From positions 372,001-436,000 of the forward strand of contig NZ_JACHVP010000002.1 of NCBI RefSeq assembly GCF_014190775.1: DNA of 64,000 nt. Reading direction: 5' to 3'. Positions 7,883 through 16,134 of the stretch are shown in pieces. The stretch is from Leifsonia aquatica. GTDB lineage: Bacteria > Actinomycetota > Actinomycetes > Actinomycetales > Microbacteriaceae. The notes beneath the pieces are model-generated. The model had not been told where the DNA came from and did not search any database. It saw only the letters and a list, made by a program, of their open reading frames with translations. Both the position numbers and the translations under genes were made by a program. How positions within the stretch are numbered: position 1 is the first letter of the stretch; each line of letters opens with the position of its first letter.

Positions 7883-9010
7883 TCAGTTGAAGGTGACGAC
7901 GACCTTGTCATCCTTGACCGAGATGTCGGCGCTGATGTAGCCGGCACGGCCGGTCAGGTTCTCCGTCGCCGGATTGCCGCGGTAGTCCGATCCCGTCAGC
8001 ACGGCGGTGAACGAGCCGTCCCCGATCTTGAACTGGTAGTACGAATCGCTGTCGCCGACCTCGACCTTCGGCGACTCGACGACGGTGACGGCGACGGTCG
8101 ATCCCGAGGCCGGCATGTTCGACGGGAAGCTGAGGTCGATCCCGCAGTCCTCCACGTCGTAGTAGGCGGTCTTGGTCGCGCACTCCGCGTAGTGGGCGTC
8201 GACCTGCTTCTGCACCTCGGCGATGTACGCCGCGGACGGCGTGAGGTCGAGCTTCAGGTCGGCGTAGGATCCCGCCGCGACGGTGAGGGTGGGCGAGCCC
8301 GCCAGGTCGTAGTACTTGTTCGGCGCGCCGAGTGAGTAGACGCCCGGGTACGCCGAGACCTCGGAATCGTCGGACGTGATGGTCTGCTTGGCGCCGTCCA
8401 CCGTGAATCCGGCGATCGACGACGAGACGTATGGCAGCTGGTAGACGAGTCCACGGCTGACGTACCAGCCCTTGTCGTCCTTGTCGAGCTCGATGGTGTC
8501 GCGGTACGTCTTGCCCGCGAGCTTGTAGGCGACGGAGACCTGGGTCTGGTCGGAGCTGCGGCTCGAGAGTGTGCGCGTGACGGCCGGGTCCGAGATGTGC
8601 TTCGCCTTCGCGAGCACGGCGTCGGTGAGCAGGAAGTCGGACGAGTCGGCGCGGGCGAGTTTGTTGGCCGCCGACGCGTCGCCCTTCGCGATGTCGTGGA
8701 GGTACTCCTCGGCGACGCTCTTCGCGCCGTTGCCGCCGAGCAGGGAGATGAAGAGCACGATGGCGACGATGATCACCACGACCAGGGCGACCGCGCCTCC
8801 GATCACCCACCACACCCACGGTCGGATCCCCGTCTTCGTGCCGGGCGCGGGGGCGTAGGGGTTGGGCGCCGGAGCGTATGCGGCGGGCGCGTCAGGGGCG
8901 GCGGGCGGCGCGGCGGACGCCTCGGGCCCGGCCGGTGCCGCGGGTGCCGCGGTCGGCTCCCCCGTCGGGTTCTGGCTCTGGTCGCCGGGCGGAGTGTTCG
9001 GGTCGGTCAC
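7883..9010 (-). CDS. Membrane-anchored extracytoplasmic protein with Pro/Ala-rich N-terminus
   Basis: A 375-residue protein of unknown function. A low-complexity Pro/Ala/Gly-rich cytoplasmic region (residues 1-60) precedes one transmembrane helix (about 66-92, WWVIGGAVALVVVIIVAIVL). The outer part holds about 280 residues, with the same C-terminal pattern as the protein at 4275-5315: the VQKQVDA helix, then ECAT and a second Cys (DCGID). The rest resembles DUF4878-like anchored proteins, but I do not recognise it firmly. The start is GTG at 9010, preceded by GGGGGA. The neighbours are unrelated. Confidence 0.75.
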   Translation of the reverse strand: MTDPNTPPGDQSQNPTGEPTAAPAAPAGPEASAAPPAAPDAPAAYAPAPNPYAPAPGTKTGIRPWVWWVIGGAVALVVVIIVAIVLFISLLGGNGAKSVAEEYLHDIAKGDASAANKLARADSSDFLLTDAVLAKAKHISDPAVTRTLSSRSSDQTQVSVAYKLAGKTYRDTIELDKDDKGWYVSRGLVYQLPYVSSSIAGFTVDGAKQTITSDDSEVSAYPGVYSLGAPNKYYDLAGSPTLTVAAGSYADLKLDLTPSAAYIAEVQKQVDAHYAECATKTAYYDVEDCGIDLSFPSNMPASGSTVAVTVVESPKVEVGDSDSYYQFKIGDGSFTAVLTGSDYRGNPATENLTGRAGYISADISVKDDKVVVTFN

Positions 9011-9182
9011 GGGATCCCCCTGTCATCGTGTGCTTCTGGTGTCGGCTCATGCCGGGGCCCGGTGCGTGTGCGCGGACATCGGCGTGCGGCCGACGGCCGG
9101 CAGGCGGATGACGGAATCCCCGAGTTCCTGTGAACAGCCTATGGGGAGAGTCGTGAGGGGGACAAAGCGGGTGTGCCCGCCG

Positions 9183-9713
9183 TCAGTGGTGGTGGCCGAC
9201 CTTCACGGCGGCGTAGCCCGCATCGGTCAGGCCGAGCGCGGGGATGGTGACCGCGCAGACGGCGGAGGCGCTGAGGGCCAGGGCGGCGACGAAGCGCAGC
9301 GCTCCGGTGTGCTGGGAGGCAGGGCGGGCCCTCCGCAGCACGACGGCGCTGACGGCGGCGACGGCCACGTCGAGCAGCGACGCGACGGCCATCGGCAGCA
9401 GCGGGAGGCTGATCACCGTGCCCGAGCTGGCGGTCGCGCCCACGACGGCGAGAGCCGCCCACAGTCCGACCGGCACGAGGGCCAGGGCGGGGATGAGACC
9501 GAAGAGGAGGGGCCGGTCGCGCGCGAGCGTCGAGACCGACCAGCCGAGCTCCGCCACCGCGACGGCCAGGAGCACGACGAGGAGCGGAAGAGGTGCGCTG
9601 GGGGCGAGCGCTGCGTGAAGCAGGCCCGCCCCCAGTGCGGCCACGGCGAGGAACGCCCGGGCCGGAGGGGCGACCGGGGTTCCTGACATCCTGCTCAAGG
9701 GAGCCGTGGCCAT
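9183..9713 (-). CDS. Small hydrophobic membrane protein
   Basis: A 176-residue protein with about five hydrophobic segments and a short C-terminus ending in His-His-His. I do not recognise a family. It begins 5 bases after the stop codon of the DUF4383-like gene and is likely translated from the same mRNA. ATG 9713 has no clear ribosome site; a second ATG at 9689, preceded by AGCAGG, is an alternative start that would give 168 residues. It may be a partner of the upstream membrane protein, but nothing in the sequence shows its function. Confidence 0.65.
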   Translation of the reverse strand: MATAPLSRMSGTPVAPPARAFLAVAALGAGLLHAALAPSAPLPLLVVLLAVAVAELGWSVSTLARDRPLLFGLIPALALVPVGLWAALAVVGATASSGTVISLPLLPMAVASLLDVAVAAVSAVVLRRARPASQHTGALRFVAALALSASAVCAVTIPALGLTDAGYAAVKVGHHH

Positions 9714-9718
9714 GTCGG

Positions 9719-10132
9719 TCAGACGGCTGCCGGAGTGGAGCGCACGGTCCGCTCGGCACCGAGACCGACACCGAGGAGCACGATCGCGCTCGCCAAGTGG
9801 AGGAAGTGGTCGGGAGTGTTGAGCGCGAGGATGTTCGCGCCCGTCCCGACCAGGAAGAAGCCGACGATGCCGAGTAGCAGGTAGACGGCGCCGACGGTCG
9901 TGTTGACCGCCTTCGCGGCTGCGGCCCGGGTGAGGCCGGCGATGAGCAGCGCCGCACCGATCAGCAGGTGGGCGATGTTGTGGAGCGGGTTGACCTCGAA
10001 GATGCCGAGGAGCAGCCCACCCTTGGTGGCCACGAAGCCGACGCCGCCGGTGAAGGCGAAGCCGAGCAGGCCGACGAGCAGGTAGACGGCGCCGAAGATG
10101 GTGGCGACGAGACGGTTCGGTGATGTGCGCAT
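9719..10132 (-). CDS. DUF4383-like four-helix membrane protein
   Basis: A 137-residue protein with four hydrophobic helices and the repeating pattern GAVYLLVG / GAVYLLLG, each followed by a conserved segment with H (NPLHNIAHLLIG, TPDHFLHLASA). This internal duplication and the NxxHxxxHL motifs are typical of the DUF4383 family of actinobacterial membrane proteins, whose function is unknown. ATG 10132 is chosen because AAGGAGG lies 8 bases upstream; an in-frame ATG further up (10189) lacks a ribosome site. A second membrane protein gene follows 5 bp after the stop. Confidence 0.85.
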   Translation of the reverse strand: MRTSPNRLVATIFGAVYLLVGLLGFAFTGGVGFVATKGGLLLGIFEVNPLHNIAHLLIGAALLIAGLTRAAAAKAVNTTVGAVYLLLGIVGFFLVGTGANILALNTPDHFLHLASAIVLLGVGLGAERTVRSTPAAV

Positions 10133-10287
10133 GGTTCGTTCCTCCTTGGACGGCGCACGGTTGCGCGCCTCATCTGGTCTTCGCAGCACGCACGGAATCG
10201 GATTGGCGGACCGGCCGGACGGCTCTTCGCGCCCTCTCGTGCCCGGGCTAGAATCCGTACGACAGCACCACGACGACGGGGGAGTCC

Positions 10288-11565
10288 ATGCGCGGAGCGA
10301 ACCGGATCGGACGGGCCGTCCTCGCGGCCGCGGCCGGGATGCTCCTGCTCGCCGTGGCAGGCTGCACCTCGTCCGCCGCGACCGATCTGCCCACGCAGCG
10401 ACCGGGCGGATTCAACGCCGATGTGCAGAAGCGACTGGACGGCGCCCTCACGGACGCCATGACCCTCGCCGACGCGTCGGCCGGGTTCGCCGGGGTGTGG
10501 GCTCCCTGGGCCGGCAGCTGGACGGCCGCCACCGGCACGACGACCCGCGGCGGCACGAAGCCCGTCACCGAGGCCATGACCTTCCGCGTCGGGCAGAACA
10601 CCGTCCCGATGACGTGCTCGGTCCTCCTCGATCTGGTGGATGACGGCACGATGGGCCTCGACGACCCGCTGACCAAATGGGTGCCCGGCCTGGTCGGTGT
10701 CGAAGGCGTCACCATGCGGGAGCTCTGCCAGGGGACCTCCGGCCTCGGGGACTATTCCGCCCAGCTGAGCAGCCGCATGCTGATGAACCCGACCCGGCAG
10801 TGGCCGCCACTCGAGCTGGCGAGCGAGGGCATCGCCGCTCCGCGGACCGGCAAGCCGGGCGAGAACTACTCCCCCGCCCGCACCAACGCCGTGCTCGTCG
10901 GCATGGCCGTGCGCAACGCCGCGGGCAGCGATTGGCCCGACCTCTACGAGTCGCATGTCTTCGGGCCGCTCGGGATGGACGCGAGCGCCCTGCCCGCCTC
11001 CTCCATCCTCGCCGTCCCCGGGCCGCATCCCGCCGGGTACGCCGCCGGCGTCGACGGCGCGGGAGCGGTGGTCTGCGAGCCGATGCGCGACGTCTCGCAC
11101 CTCTCTCCGTCGATGGGCTGGACCGCCGGCGGCGTCGTCTCGAACCTCCACGACCTGAAGGCGTTCAGCGAGGCGCTCGCGACAGGCTCGCTGCGCGGCG
11201 ACAAGACGGCCGACGCCCAGATGAAGGGCGTGGCGAGCGGAGCCTCCTGGCAGAAGCAGGGGCTCGGCGTGCAGCTGCTCGGACCGCTGCGCGGTAGCAG
11301 CGGGGCCATCCCGGGCTATCTGTCGGCGATGTACACGGACCCGGCCTCGGGCCTCACGGTCGTCGTCGCACTGAACAACTCGACACCGGGCGCCGGGTTC
11401 GCCCAGGCGCTGGCGCAACGGCTCTCGTCCATCGTCTCCAAGGTCCCGGCCGCGGCGAAGGGGACCAAGGTCGTCGACGCGCTCCCCTGGTCGGAGGCGC
11501 AGACGGTGGACGCGATGACGAAGTCGGCGCCGTGCCCGGCGAAGGCGCCGGAAGCGGGCAAGTAG
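10288..11565 (+). CDS. Serine-hydrolase-like (beta-lactamase fold) lipoprotein lacking the SxxK motif
   Basis: A 425-residue exported lipoprotein: signal helix at residues 10-25 and lipobox LAVAGC (C26). The body follows the class C beta-lactamase / D-alanyl-D-alanine carboxypeptidase family, including the helix after the active site and a YSPARTN segment where the Y-x-N motif is expected. The nucleophile motif that normally reads S-x-x-K is Q103-N-T-V106, so both the catalytic Ser and Lys are missing. It is therefore probably not an enzyme and may bind peptidoglycan or a ligand. A TAGAAT -10-like box lies at about 10248, and GGGGGAG precedes ATG 10288. It stands next to the flagellar cluster but converges with fliW. 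Confidence 0.8.
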   Translation: MRGANRIGRAVLAAAAGMLLLAVAGCTSSAATDLPTQRPGGFNADVQKRLDGALTDAMTLADASAGFAGVWAPWAGSWTAATGTTTRGGTKPVTEAMTFRVGQNTVPMTCSVLLDLVDDGTMGLDDPLTKWVPGLVGVEGVTMRELCQGTSGLGDYSAQLSSRMLMNPTRQWPPLELASEGIAAPRTGKPGENYSPARTNAVLVGMAVRNAAGSDWPDLYESHVFGPLGMDASALPASSILAVPGPHPAGYAAGVDGAGAVVCEPMRDVSHLSPSMGWTAGGVVSNLHDLKAFSEALATGSLRGDKTADAQMKGVASGASWQKQGLGVQLLGPLRGSSGAIPGYLSAMYTDPASGLTVVVALNNSTPGAGFAQALAQRLSSIVSKVPAAAKGTKVVDALPWSEAQTVDAMTKSAPCPAKAPEAGK

Positions 11566-11582
11566 GAGCGGTCGCCCGTCGC

Positions 11583-11966
11583 TCAGGCGCCCGCGAGGGC
11601 GGCCAGCTCGGCGCGTACGGGGAACGCGTCGTCGTCGAGCACGAGCTGCACGGCGGCGCCGGTCTCGCGGTTCACGACGATCGGCGCGAGCAGGTTGACG
11701 GTGCTGCCCTGCTGCGACGGGGTCACGACGACCAGGAGCAGTGCCTGCTCCTGGGCCGCGATGCCCAGGTCGACGGCGCGGTCGTCGGGCAGCTCCGGCG
11801 AGTAGCCAGGGAGGTGGCGCTCCGCGTCGATCGTGAAGAGCCGGATCTCCGGGCGCTCGGTCGAGGCCAGCGTGTAGAGACCCGCGGCTCCGTCGACGGG
11901 GGTCAGCTCGAACGCGGCGAGCGGTTCCAGGCCGGGAGGCGGCGTGACGAACGCGACCGCGCTCAT
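11583..11966 (-). CDS. fliW: Flagellar assembly factor FliW
   Basis: A 127-residue FliW, the cytoplasmic protein that binds flagellin and the regulator CsrA. When flagellin is exported, FliW is freed and sequesters CsrA, which lifts repression of flagellin translation. The family pattern is visible: short beta strands, then GIAAQEQALLLVVVTP and VNLLAPIVVNRETGAAVQLVL, the best conserved stretch. The ATG at 11966 overlaps the flgL stop by 4 bases (ATGA), so translation is coupled. It is the last gene of the flgN-flgK-flgL-fliW operon. csrA is at 47458 and fliC at 16135, so all three partners are in this window. Confidence 0.93.
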   Translation of the reverse strand: MSAVAFVTPPPGLEPLAAFELTPVDGAAGLYTLASTERPEIRLFTIDAERHLPGYSPELPDDRAVDLGIAAQEQALLLVVVTPSQQGSTVNLLAPIVVNRETGAAVQLVLDDDAFPVRAELAALAGA

Positions 11967-12847
11967 CGGAGGAAGTCCATCAGCGTCGGCTGCAGCACGC
12001 GGGCCGTGACGGCGATCGCGGTCTGGTAGTTGACGTCCTGCGTCTTGAGGTCGAGGAGCACCTTGCTCAGGTCGACGTCCTCGAGGCTCGAGCGCTGCGC
12101 CTCCAGCGCGTTCGCACCGACGGCGAGGGTGTCCTTCGCCTTGTCGAGGCGCGTCTGCCGACCGCCGATCTCCGCGTGCTCTCCCACGATCGCCTTCATC
12201 CTGTCGTCGATCCCGCCCAGGCGGGGGCCGACGTTCACCCCCGTCCGCAGATCGTTCGAGATGCCGTCGATCAGGGCGAACACCGAGCCGGAGCCGGTTC
12301 CGAAGACCGCGGCGCCGTCCGCATCCACCCGCACCGTCGTGTCCGGGCCGATCCTGCGCTCCACTGTACTTCCCGCCGCTCCGGTGAAGGAGTAGTCGGG
12401 CTGGAAGGCGACGCCGGCGTCGGAGTTGCCGGCGAAGACGGTGCGGCCGAGGTAGGTGGTGTTCGCCAGCGAGAGCAGCGACTTCTTGAGGCCGTCGAGC
12501 TCGGTCGCGATGGCCTCCTTGGCCTCCCCCGACAGCGATCCGTCGTTCGCGCCGGTTACGGTGAGGTCGCGCACGCGGCGCATGATGCTCTCGACCGAGG
12601 TGAGCGTGGAGTCGGCGGTGGTGAGCCAGGCGTCGCCGTTGTCGACGTTGCGCTGGTACTGCGCCGTCGCGGCCTGGTCGGCCCGCACGCCGAGCGCGCT
12701 CGCCGTGGCCGTCGGGTCGTCCGACGGTTTGGTGATCTGCTGGCGGCTGGTCGCCTGGTCGTAGAGCTGCGCCTGACGTTGCAGGCTCAGCTGCAGGTTG
12801 CGCTGCGCGGTGAGCGTCTGCGTGGCGTTCGTCACACGGGTGAACAC
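11963..12847 (-). CDS. flgL: Flagellar hook-associated protein FlgL (HAP3)
   Basis: A 294-residue flagellin-like junction protein that sits between hook and filament. The N-terminal helix (MFTRVTNATQTLTAQRNLQL) and the motif ITKPSDDPTATASALGVRADQ match the family, as does the C-terminal helix ending in LQPTLMDFLR. Like flagellin it is exported through the flagellar type III apparatus and has no Sec signal. It starts 3 bases after the flgK stop and overlaps fliW by 4 bases. Its expression probably comes from the FliA-type promoter ahead of flgN. Confidence 0.95.
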   Translation of the reverse strand: MFTRVTNATQTLTAQRNLQLSLQRQAQLYDQATSRQQITKPSDDPTATASALGVRADQAATAQYQRNVDNGDAWLTTADSTLTSVESIMRRVRDLTVTGANDGSLSGEAKEAIATELDGLKKSLLSLANTTYLGRTVFAGNSDAGVAFQPDYSFTGAAGSTVERRIGPDTTVRVDADGAAVFGTGSGSVFALIDGISNDLRTGVNVGPRLGGIDDRMKAIVGEHAEIGGRQTRLDKAKDTLAVGANALEAQRSSLEDVDLSKVLLDLKTQDVNYQTAIAVTARVLQPTLMDFLR

Positions 12848-12850
12848 GGA

Positions 12851-14275
12851 TTACCTCCCGACCAGTCCGGTGTGGTTGATGAGCACGTCGAGCGCCTCGT
12901 CCACAGCCGTCATCACGCGTGCCGCACCCTGGTAGGCGTGCTGGAACGCGAGCATGTTCATGTTCTCCTCGTCGAGGTCGACGGAGGAGTTGGCCAGCAG
13001 CGCACTGGTGGCCGAGCTCGCGGAGAGCGCGGCCAGGTCGCCCTGCTGCTGCGCGACCTTGCTCGCGACGCCGATGCGCACCACGAACGCGGACCACTGC
13101 TTGTCGACGGCGTTCGTGCCGGTGCCGAGCTTCGCGATCGCGTCGGCGACGCTCCCGTCGCTGCCGCCGGCTCCCGCCGTCCCCGTGGCGATCTGCGAGA
13201 CATCCGTCGGCACGACCGAGAGCCCGAGAGCCGCGGGTTTGCTCGCGTCGATGGCGAAGAAGTCGAGGCCGGTCGCGCCGGAGCTCGTCGCGCCGGTGCG
13301 GTGGATGTCGTTGACGCGCTGGGCGATCGTCACAGCGAAGCTGTTGTAGCCGGCGGCGGCCTCGGCGAGCACTCCTCCGGTGCCGGACGCGTCGGCGGGG
13401 GCGAGTGTCGAGACCGCTCCCGCGATCGAGCCGCCCTCCATCGCGATCGCGACGCCGGGCCGGTACGACCACTCCAGCCGCAGCGGGTCACCGGCCGCGT
13501 CGCTCATCCGCTGCGCACCGGCCAGAGCGACGGTCTTCGCTTCGGTGCCCTGCACCAGCGCGTTCCCGGCGACCAGCACGTCCACGGTCCCGTCCTCGTT
13601 GGCCCGGACCACTCCCCCCGCCAGCGAGGCGATCTTCGTGGTCAGGGTGTCCCGCTGGTCCATCAACTCGTTGGCCGAGTCGCCTGCGGCCAGAGCCGAC
13701 CGGATGCGGCCGTTGAGCTCGGCGACGGCGCTCGCCGCGGAGTTCAGGTCGTCGACCATCCCGCTCGCCTGCGTGCGCAGCGCCGTCCACTGGTCGTCGA
13801 CCGCCTGGTACCCCTGTGCGATCTGAGTGACGAGGCTGCCGGCCTGGCCGAGCAGCACCCCCGCTGGGGCCTGCTCGCCCGCCTGGTTGGAGACATCGCC
13901 CCACGCCGACCAGAACTTCTGGAGCTGGGCGGAGATGCCGTTGGTTCCCGGCTCGTTGAGCGAGGACTCGAGGGTGGCCAGCGCCTGGGCCCGGGTGCCG
14001 GAATAGCCGGCCACGGCGGACGTCGTGCGAACTCGCGAACTCAGCGCGGCGTCGTCGAGCCGCTGCACGCCGCCGACGAACACGCCCTGGCCGGGCTTCA
14101 CGCCCCCGCTGAACAGGCCGGTCGATCCGAGCGGCGCGACGGCCGTGGTCGAGACCCGCTGGCGGGTGTAGCCGGCGGTGTTCGCGTTGACCAGGTTCTG
14201 CCCGACGACGTCGAGGCCCGCCTTGGCGGCGACGAGGCCGGTGTACGCGGTGTTCAGACCGCTGAAGGTGCTCAT
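12851..14275 (-). CDS. flgK: Flagellar hook-associated protein FlgK (HAP1)
   Basis: A 474-residue hook-filament junction protein. The N-terminus has the rod/hook family signature (TAYTGLVAAKAGLDVVGQNL followed by VNANTAGYTRQRV). The C-terminus has the matching helix (NMLAFQHAYQGAARVMTAVDEALDVLINHTG). The length is near the short end for the family (usually 450-640). It is secreted by the flagellar apparatus with FlgN as chaperone, and flgN lies immediately upstream with a 4-bp gap. The two genes are clearly co-transcribed. Confidence 0.96.
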   Translation of the reverse strand: MSTFSGLNTAYTGLVAAKAGLDVVGQNLVNANTAGYTRQRVSTTAVAPLGSTGLFSGGVKPGQGVFVGGVQRLDDAALSSRVRTTSAVAGYSGTRAQALATLESSLNEPGTNGISAQLQKFWSAWGDVSNQAGEQAPAGVLLGQAGSLVTQIAQGYQAVDDQWTALRTQASGMVDDLNSAASAVAELNGRIRSALAAGDSANELMDQRDTLTTKIASLAGGVVRANEDGTVDVLVAGNALVQGTEAKTVALAGAQRMSDAAGDPLRLEWSYRPGVAIAMEGGSIAGAVSTLAPADASGTGGVLAEAAAGYNSFAVTIAQRVNDIHRTGATSSGATGLDFFAIDASKPAALGLSVVPTDVSQIATGTAGAGGSDGSVADAIAKLGTGTNAVDKQWSAFVVRIGVASKVAQQQGDLAALSASSATSALLANSSVDLDEENMNMLAFQHAYQGAARVMTAVDEALDVLINHTGLVGR

Positions 14276-14279
14276 CCCT

Positions 14280-14771
14280 CTACGCCTCCGTGTCGAAGAA
14301 TCGTGCGCCGCCGTCGCCGGACCGGCTCTCGCCCGCCGACCCGTACAGACCGGGGTCGCCCGCGGCGGAGAGGCCGCTCAGCGTCTCCTGGGTGGAGCGG
14401 GAGGCCTCGCGCAACAGGCGCTCGTTGATGTCGCGCACCTCGGCGATCTGGCCGGTCAGCTCGGTCATCGCCGCCAGGTGGGAGCCGAAGATGTCGGACC
14501 AGATGCCGTCCGGCGCCGCCGTGGCGAGCTCCCGCAGGGTCGCGTCCGGCCCGAGACCCCAGCCCTCGGCCACCTCGGCGACCTCGACGGTGCGGGTCAG
14601 ACCGACGACGCGCATCCGCTCCATGACCTGCTCGACCTCACGGGTGGCGTGGGAGATCCAGCGCGACTTGCCGGCGACGAGCAGGAGCTGCTCCTCCTCC
14701 AGCTTGAACAGCAGCAGTTCCAGGAGCTCGCGCTCCTTCCAGAGCTGCGCGGACAGTTCGCTCGCGGCCAT
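14280..14771 (-). CDS. flgN: Flagellar export chaperone FlgN
   Basis: A 163-residue mainly helical protein of the FlgN family, which holds FlgK and FlgL unfolded before export. The sequence is a long coiled-coil-prone array (residues 1-140: ELLELLLFKLEEEQLLLV, EVEQVMERMRVV, LLREASRSTQETL) with a Gly/Ser-rich tail. ATG 14771 is preferred because AGGAG lies 5 bases upstream; longer in-frame extensions have no ribosome site and would pass the promoter. It is the first gene of flgN-flgK-flgL-fliW, and a FliA-type promoter lies 90 bp upstream. Confidence 0.88.
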   Translation of the reverse strand: MAASELSAQLWKERELLELLLFKLEEEQLLLVAGKSRWISHATREVEQVMERMRVVGLTRTVEVAEVAEGWGLGPDATLRELATAAPDGIWSDIFGSHLAAMTELTGQIAEVRDINERLLREASRSTQETLSGLSAAGDPGLYGSAGESRSGDGGARFFDTEA

Positions 14772-15192
14772 GTCGCTCCTGACTTCCTCGTGAGTCGTTG
14801 TGCGCACGCGGTCCCCTCGGGTGACGAGACGACGGACGGAATGCCCGTCGACACAAGGGACAATCGGCACCGGTGGCCTCGATGTTAGGGGCGGGAGGCT
14901 GCGAATACCCTCAGTGCGGAGCGCCGATCCACAGCATCCCCTTATCAGGTTCACAGGTCGTATCCGTGGATGTGAGTATTCCCATTTTTGGGGGTGCGCT
15001 CTGCCCTGTAGTGGGGGCATCGGAGGCGCGACCGGAGTGCGTCCGCGTTGTTACCGTGAACACGGAAGACCCCTAGCACCCGCTCGGCACCCGACCCAGC
15101 CCGAGCATCAACAGCACCGCCCGAGTACCCGTTCCGCCCGATCCTGGAGGGCCGGATTCGTGGTACCCGTCCGATGAAGAGGGGTCGCACGC
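14772..15192. other. Divergent intergenic region between flgN and fliA
   Basis: A 421-bp region with the FliA-type promoter for flgN (minus) in its left third. The middle holds a loose inverted repeat (GAATAC at 14903-14908 and GAGTATTCCC at 14974-14983). CCGTGAACACGG (15054-15065) is a 5-2-5 inverted repeat that could be an operator for fliA. I see no clear sigma-70 promoter for fliA and no credible gene. AGAGGGG lies just before the fliA GTG. Confidence 0.6.
14861..14890 (-). promoter_or_regulatory. FliA (sigma-28) promoter of flgN-flgK-flgL-fliW
   Basis: On the minus strand TAAC (14887-14884) is followed by exactly 15 bases and GCCGATTG (14868-14861). The sigma-28 consensus is TAAA-N15-GCCGATAA. 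Five other flagellar genes in the window carry the same arrangement. Confidence 0.85.
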
Positions 15193-16017
15193 GTGAACCG
15201 CAACGAACGAAACGCGCTCGTCGTAGACAACCTGCCACTGGTGGGGTACCTGGTCTCCGACCTGGTCTCGCGCGCCACGCACCTGTCCAGAGACGACCTG
15301 GCCTCGGCGGGCTCCCTCGCTCTGGTGACCGCCGCCGACGCGTACGACGCATCGACCGGCGTCCCGTTCGGCGCATACGCCCGCACCCGCATCCTCGGCG
15401 CCCTCGCCGACGAGCTGCGCGCGAGCGACTGGGCGACCCGCTCGGCGCGCAAGCGCATCAAGGAGACGGTCGCGGTGCGCGAGAGCCTCACGGCCGCCCT
15501 CGGCCGCACGCCCACCGTCGAGGAGATCGCCGACGCGCTCGGCGTCGACCGCCAGACGGCCGCGGCCGGCCTCGCCGACGCCGCACGCACCGTCACCGCC
15601 CTCGACGAGACCATCGAGCCGCTGCTCGTCTCCGACACCGTCGGGCCGGAGGAATCGCTCATGACGGGCGAGCGCACCGCCTACGTGCGCGCCGCCGTCG
15701 CCGCCCTCCCCGACCGGATGCGCTCCATCGTGGAGGCCATCTACTTCGACGACCGCACGGTCACCGAGATCGCGGAGGAGCTCGGGATCACCCACTCCGC
15801 CGTCTCGCAGCAGCGCTCGGAGGCCATCCGGCTGATGCGCGAGGGCATGGCGACGCACTACGCCGACGAAGGCGACCCCGAGGTCATCGAGGCCAAGACC
15901 TCCCAGGCCCGCCGCAGCGCCTACCTGGCCCGGCTGGCGCAGCATGCCGTCGCGCACCTCGGCGCCCACCCGGCGCCGCTCTCCCCCACTTCACCCACGT
16001 CCGTCCGCGCCTCCTGA
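15193..16017 (+). CDS. fliA: Flagellar sigma factor FliA (sigma-28, group 3 sigma-70 family)
   Basis: A 274-residue sigma factor with region 2 (about residues 8-80, VSRATHLSRDDLASAGSLAL and FGAYARTRILGALADELRAS), region 3 (about 90-140) and region 4 (about 165-225, with the helix-turn-helix TEIAEELGITHSAVSQQRSEA). It directs RNA polymerase to the TAAC-N15-GCCGATAG promoters found in this window. The C-terminus carries an extra Pro/Ser-rich tail of about 45 residues beyond region 4. The start is GTG 15193, preceded by AGAGGGG. No anti-sigma factor FlgM gene is seen in the window. It is the first gene of the plus-strand flagellar block. Confidence 0.93.
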   Translation: MNRNERNALVVDNLPLVGYLVSDLVSRATHLSRDDLASAGSLALVTAADAYDASTGVPFGAYARTRILGALADELRASDWATRSARKRIKETVAVRESLTAALGRTPTVEEIADALGVDRQTAAAGLADAARTVTALDETIEPLLVSDTVGPEESLMTGERTAYVRAAVAALPDRMRSIVEAIYFDDRTVTEIAEELGITHSAVSQQRSEAIRLMREGMATHYADEGDPEVIEAKTSQARRSAYLARLAQHAVAHLGAHPAPLSPTSPTSVRAS

Positions 16018-16047
16018 CGGCACCGCCCGCCTGCGCGGGCAGGTGCC

Positions 16048-16074
16048 TAACGGAGCCGACGGGACGGTCGATAG
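16048..16074 (+). promoter_or_regulatory. FliA (sigma-28) promoter of fliC
   Basis: TAAC (16048-16051), exactly 15 bases, then GTCGATAG (16067-16074). One base differs from the GCCGATAG seen at the other sites. It lies 60 bp before the flagellin start and gives a leader of about 50 bases that contains possible CsrA sites. Confidence 0.85.
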
Positions 16075-16082
16075 AAGGGTTT

Positions 16083-16130
16083 GCGGACCACGGATGGGCC
16101 GCGAACATCAAGCCCGGATCATGGAGGAAA
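16083..16130 (+). promoter_or_regulatory. Possible CsrA-binding leader of fliC
   Basis: The short fliC leader holds five GGA motifs (at 16085, 16092, 16116, 16123 and 16126). CACGGATG (16090-16097) resembles the CsrA consensus core, and ATGGAGGA (16121-16128) covers the ribosome site. GGGC and GCCC could fold the segment between them. Both csrA and fliW are present. CsrA binding here is inference by analogy with the Bacillus hag leader. Confidence 0.5.
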
Positions 16131-16134
16131 CATC

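Noticed and set aside
14904-14930. AATA-N15-GCCGATCC as a possible FliA promoter for fliA autoregulation
   Set aside because: Only the GCCGAT part fits; TAAC and the final bases do not match the six good sites, so I left it out.
14903-14983. Loose inverted repeat GAATAC / GAGTATTC between flgN and fliA as a specific operator
   Set aside because: The arms are short, imperfect and about 65 bases apart, so it may be chance.
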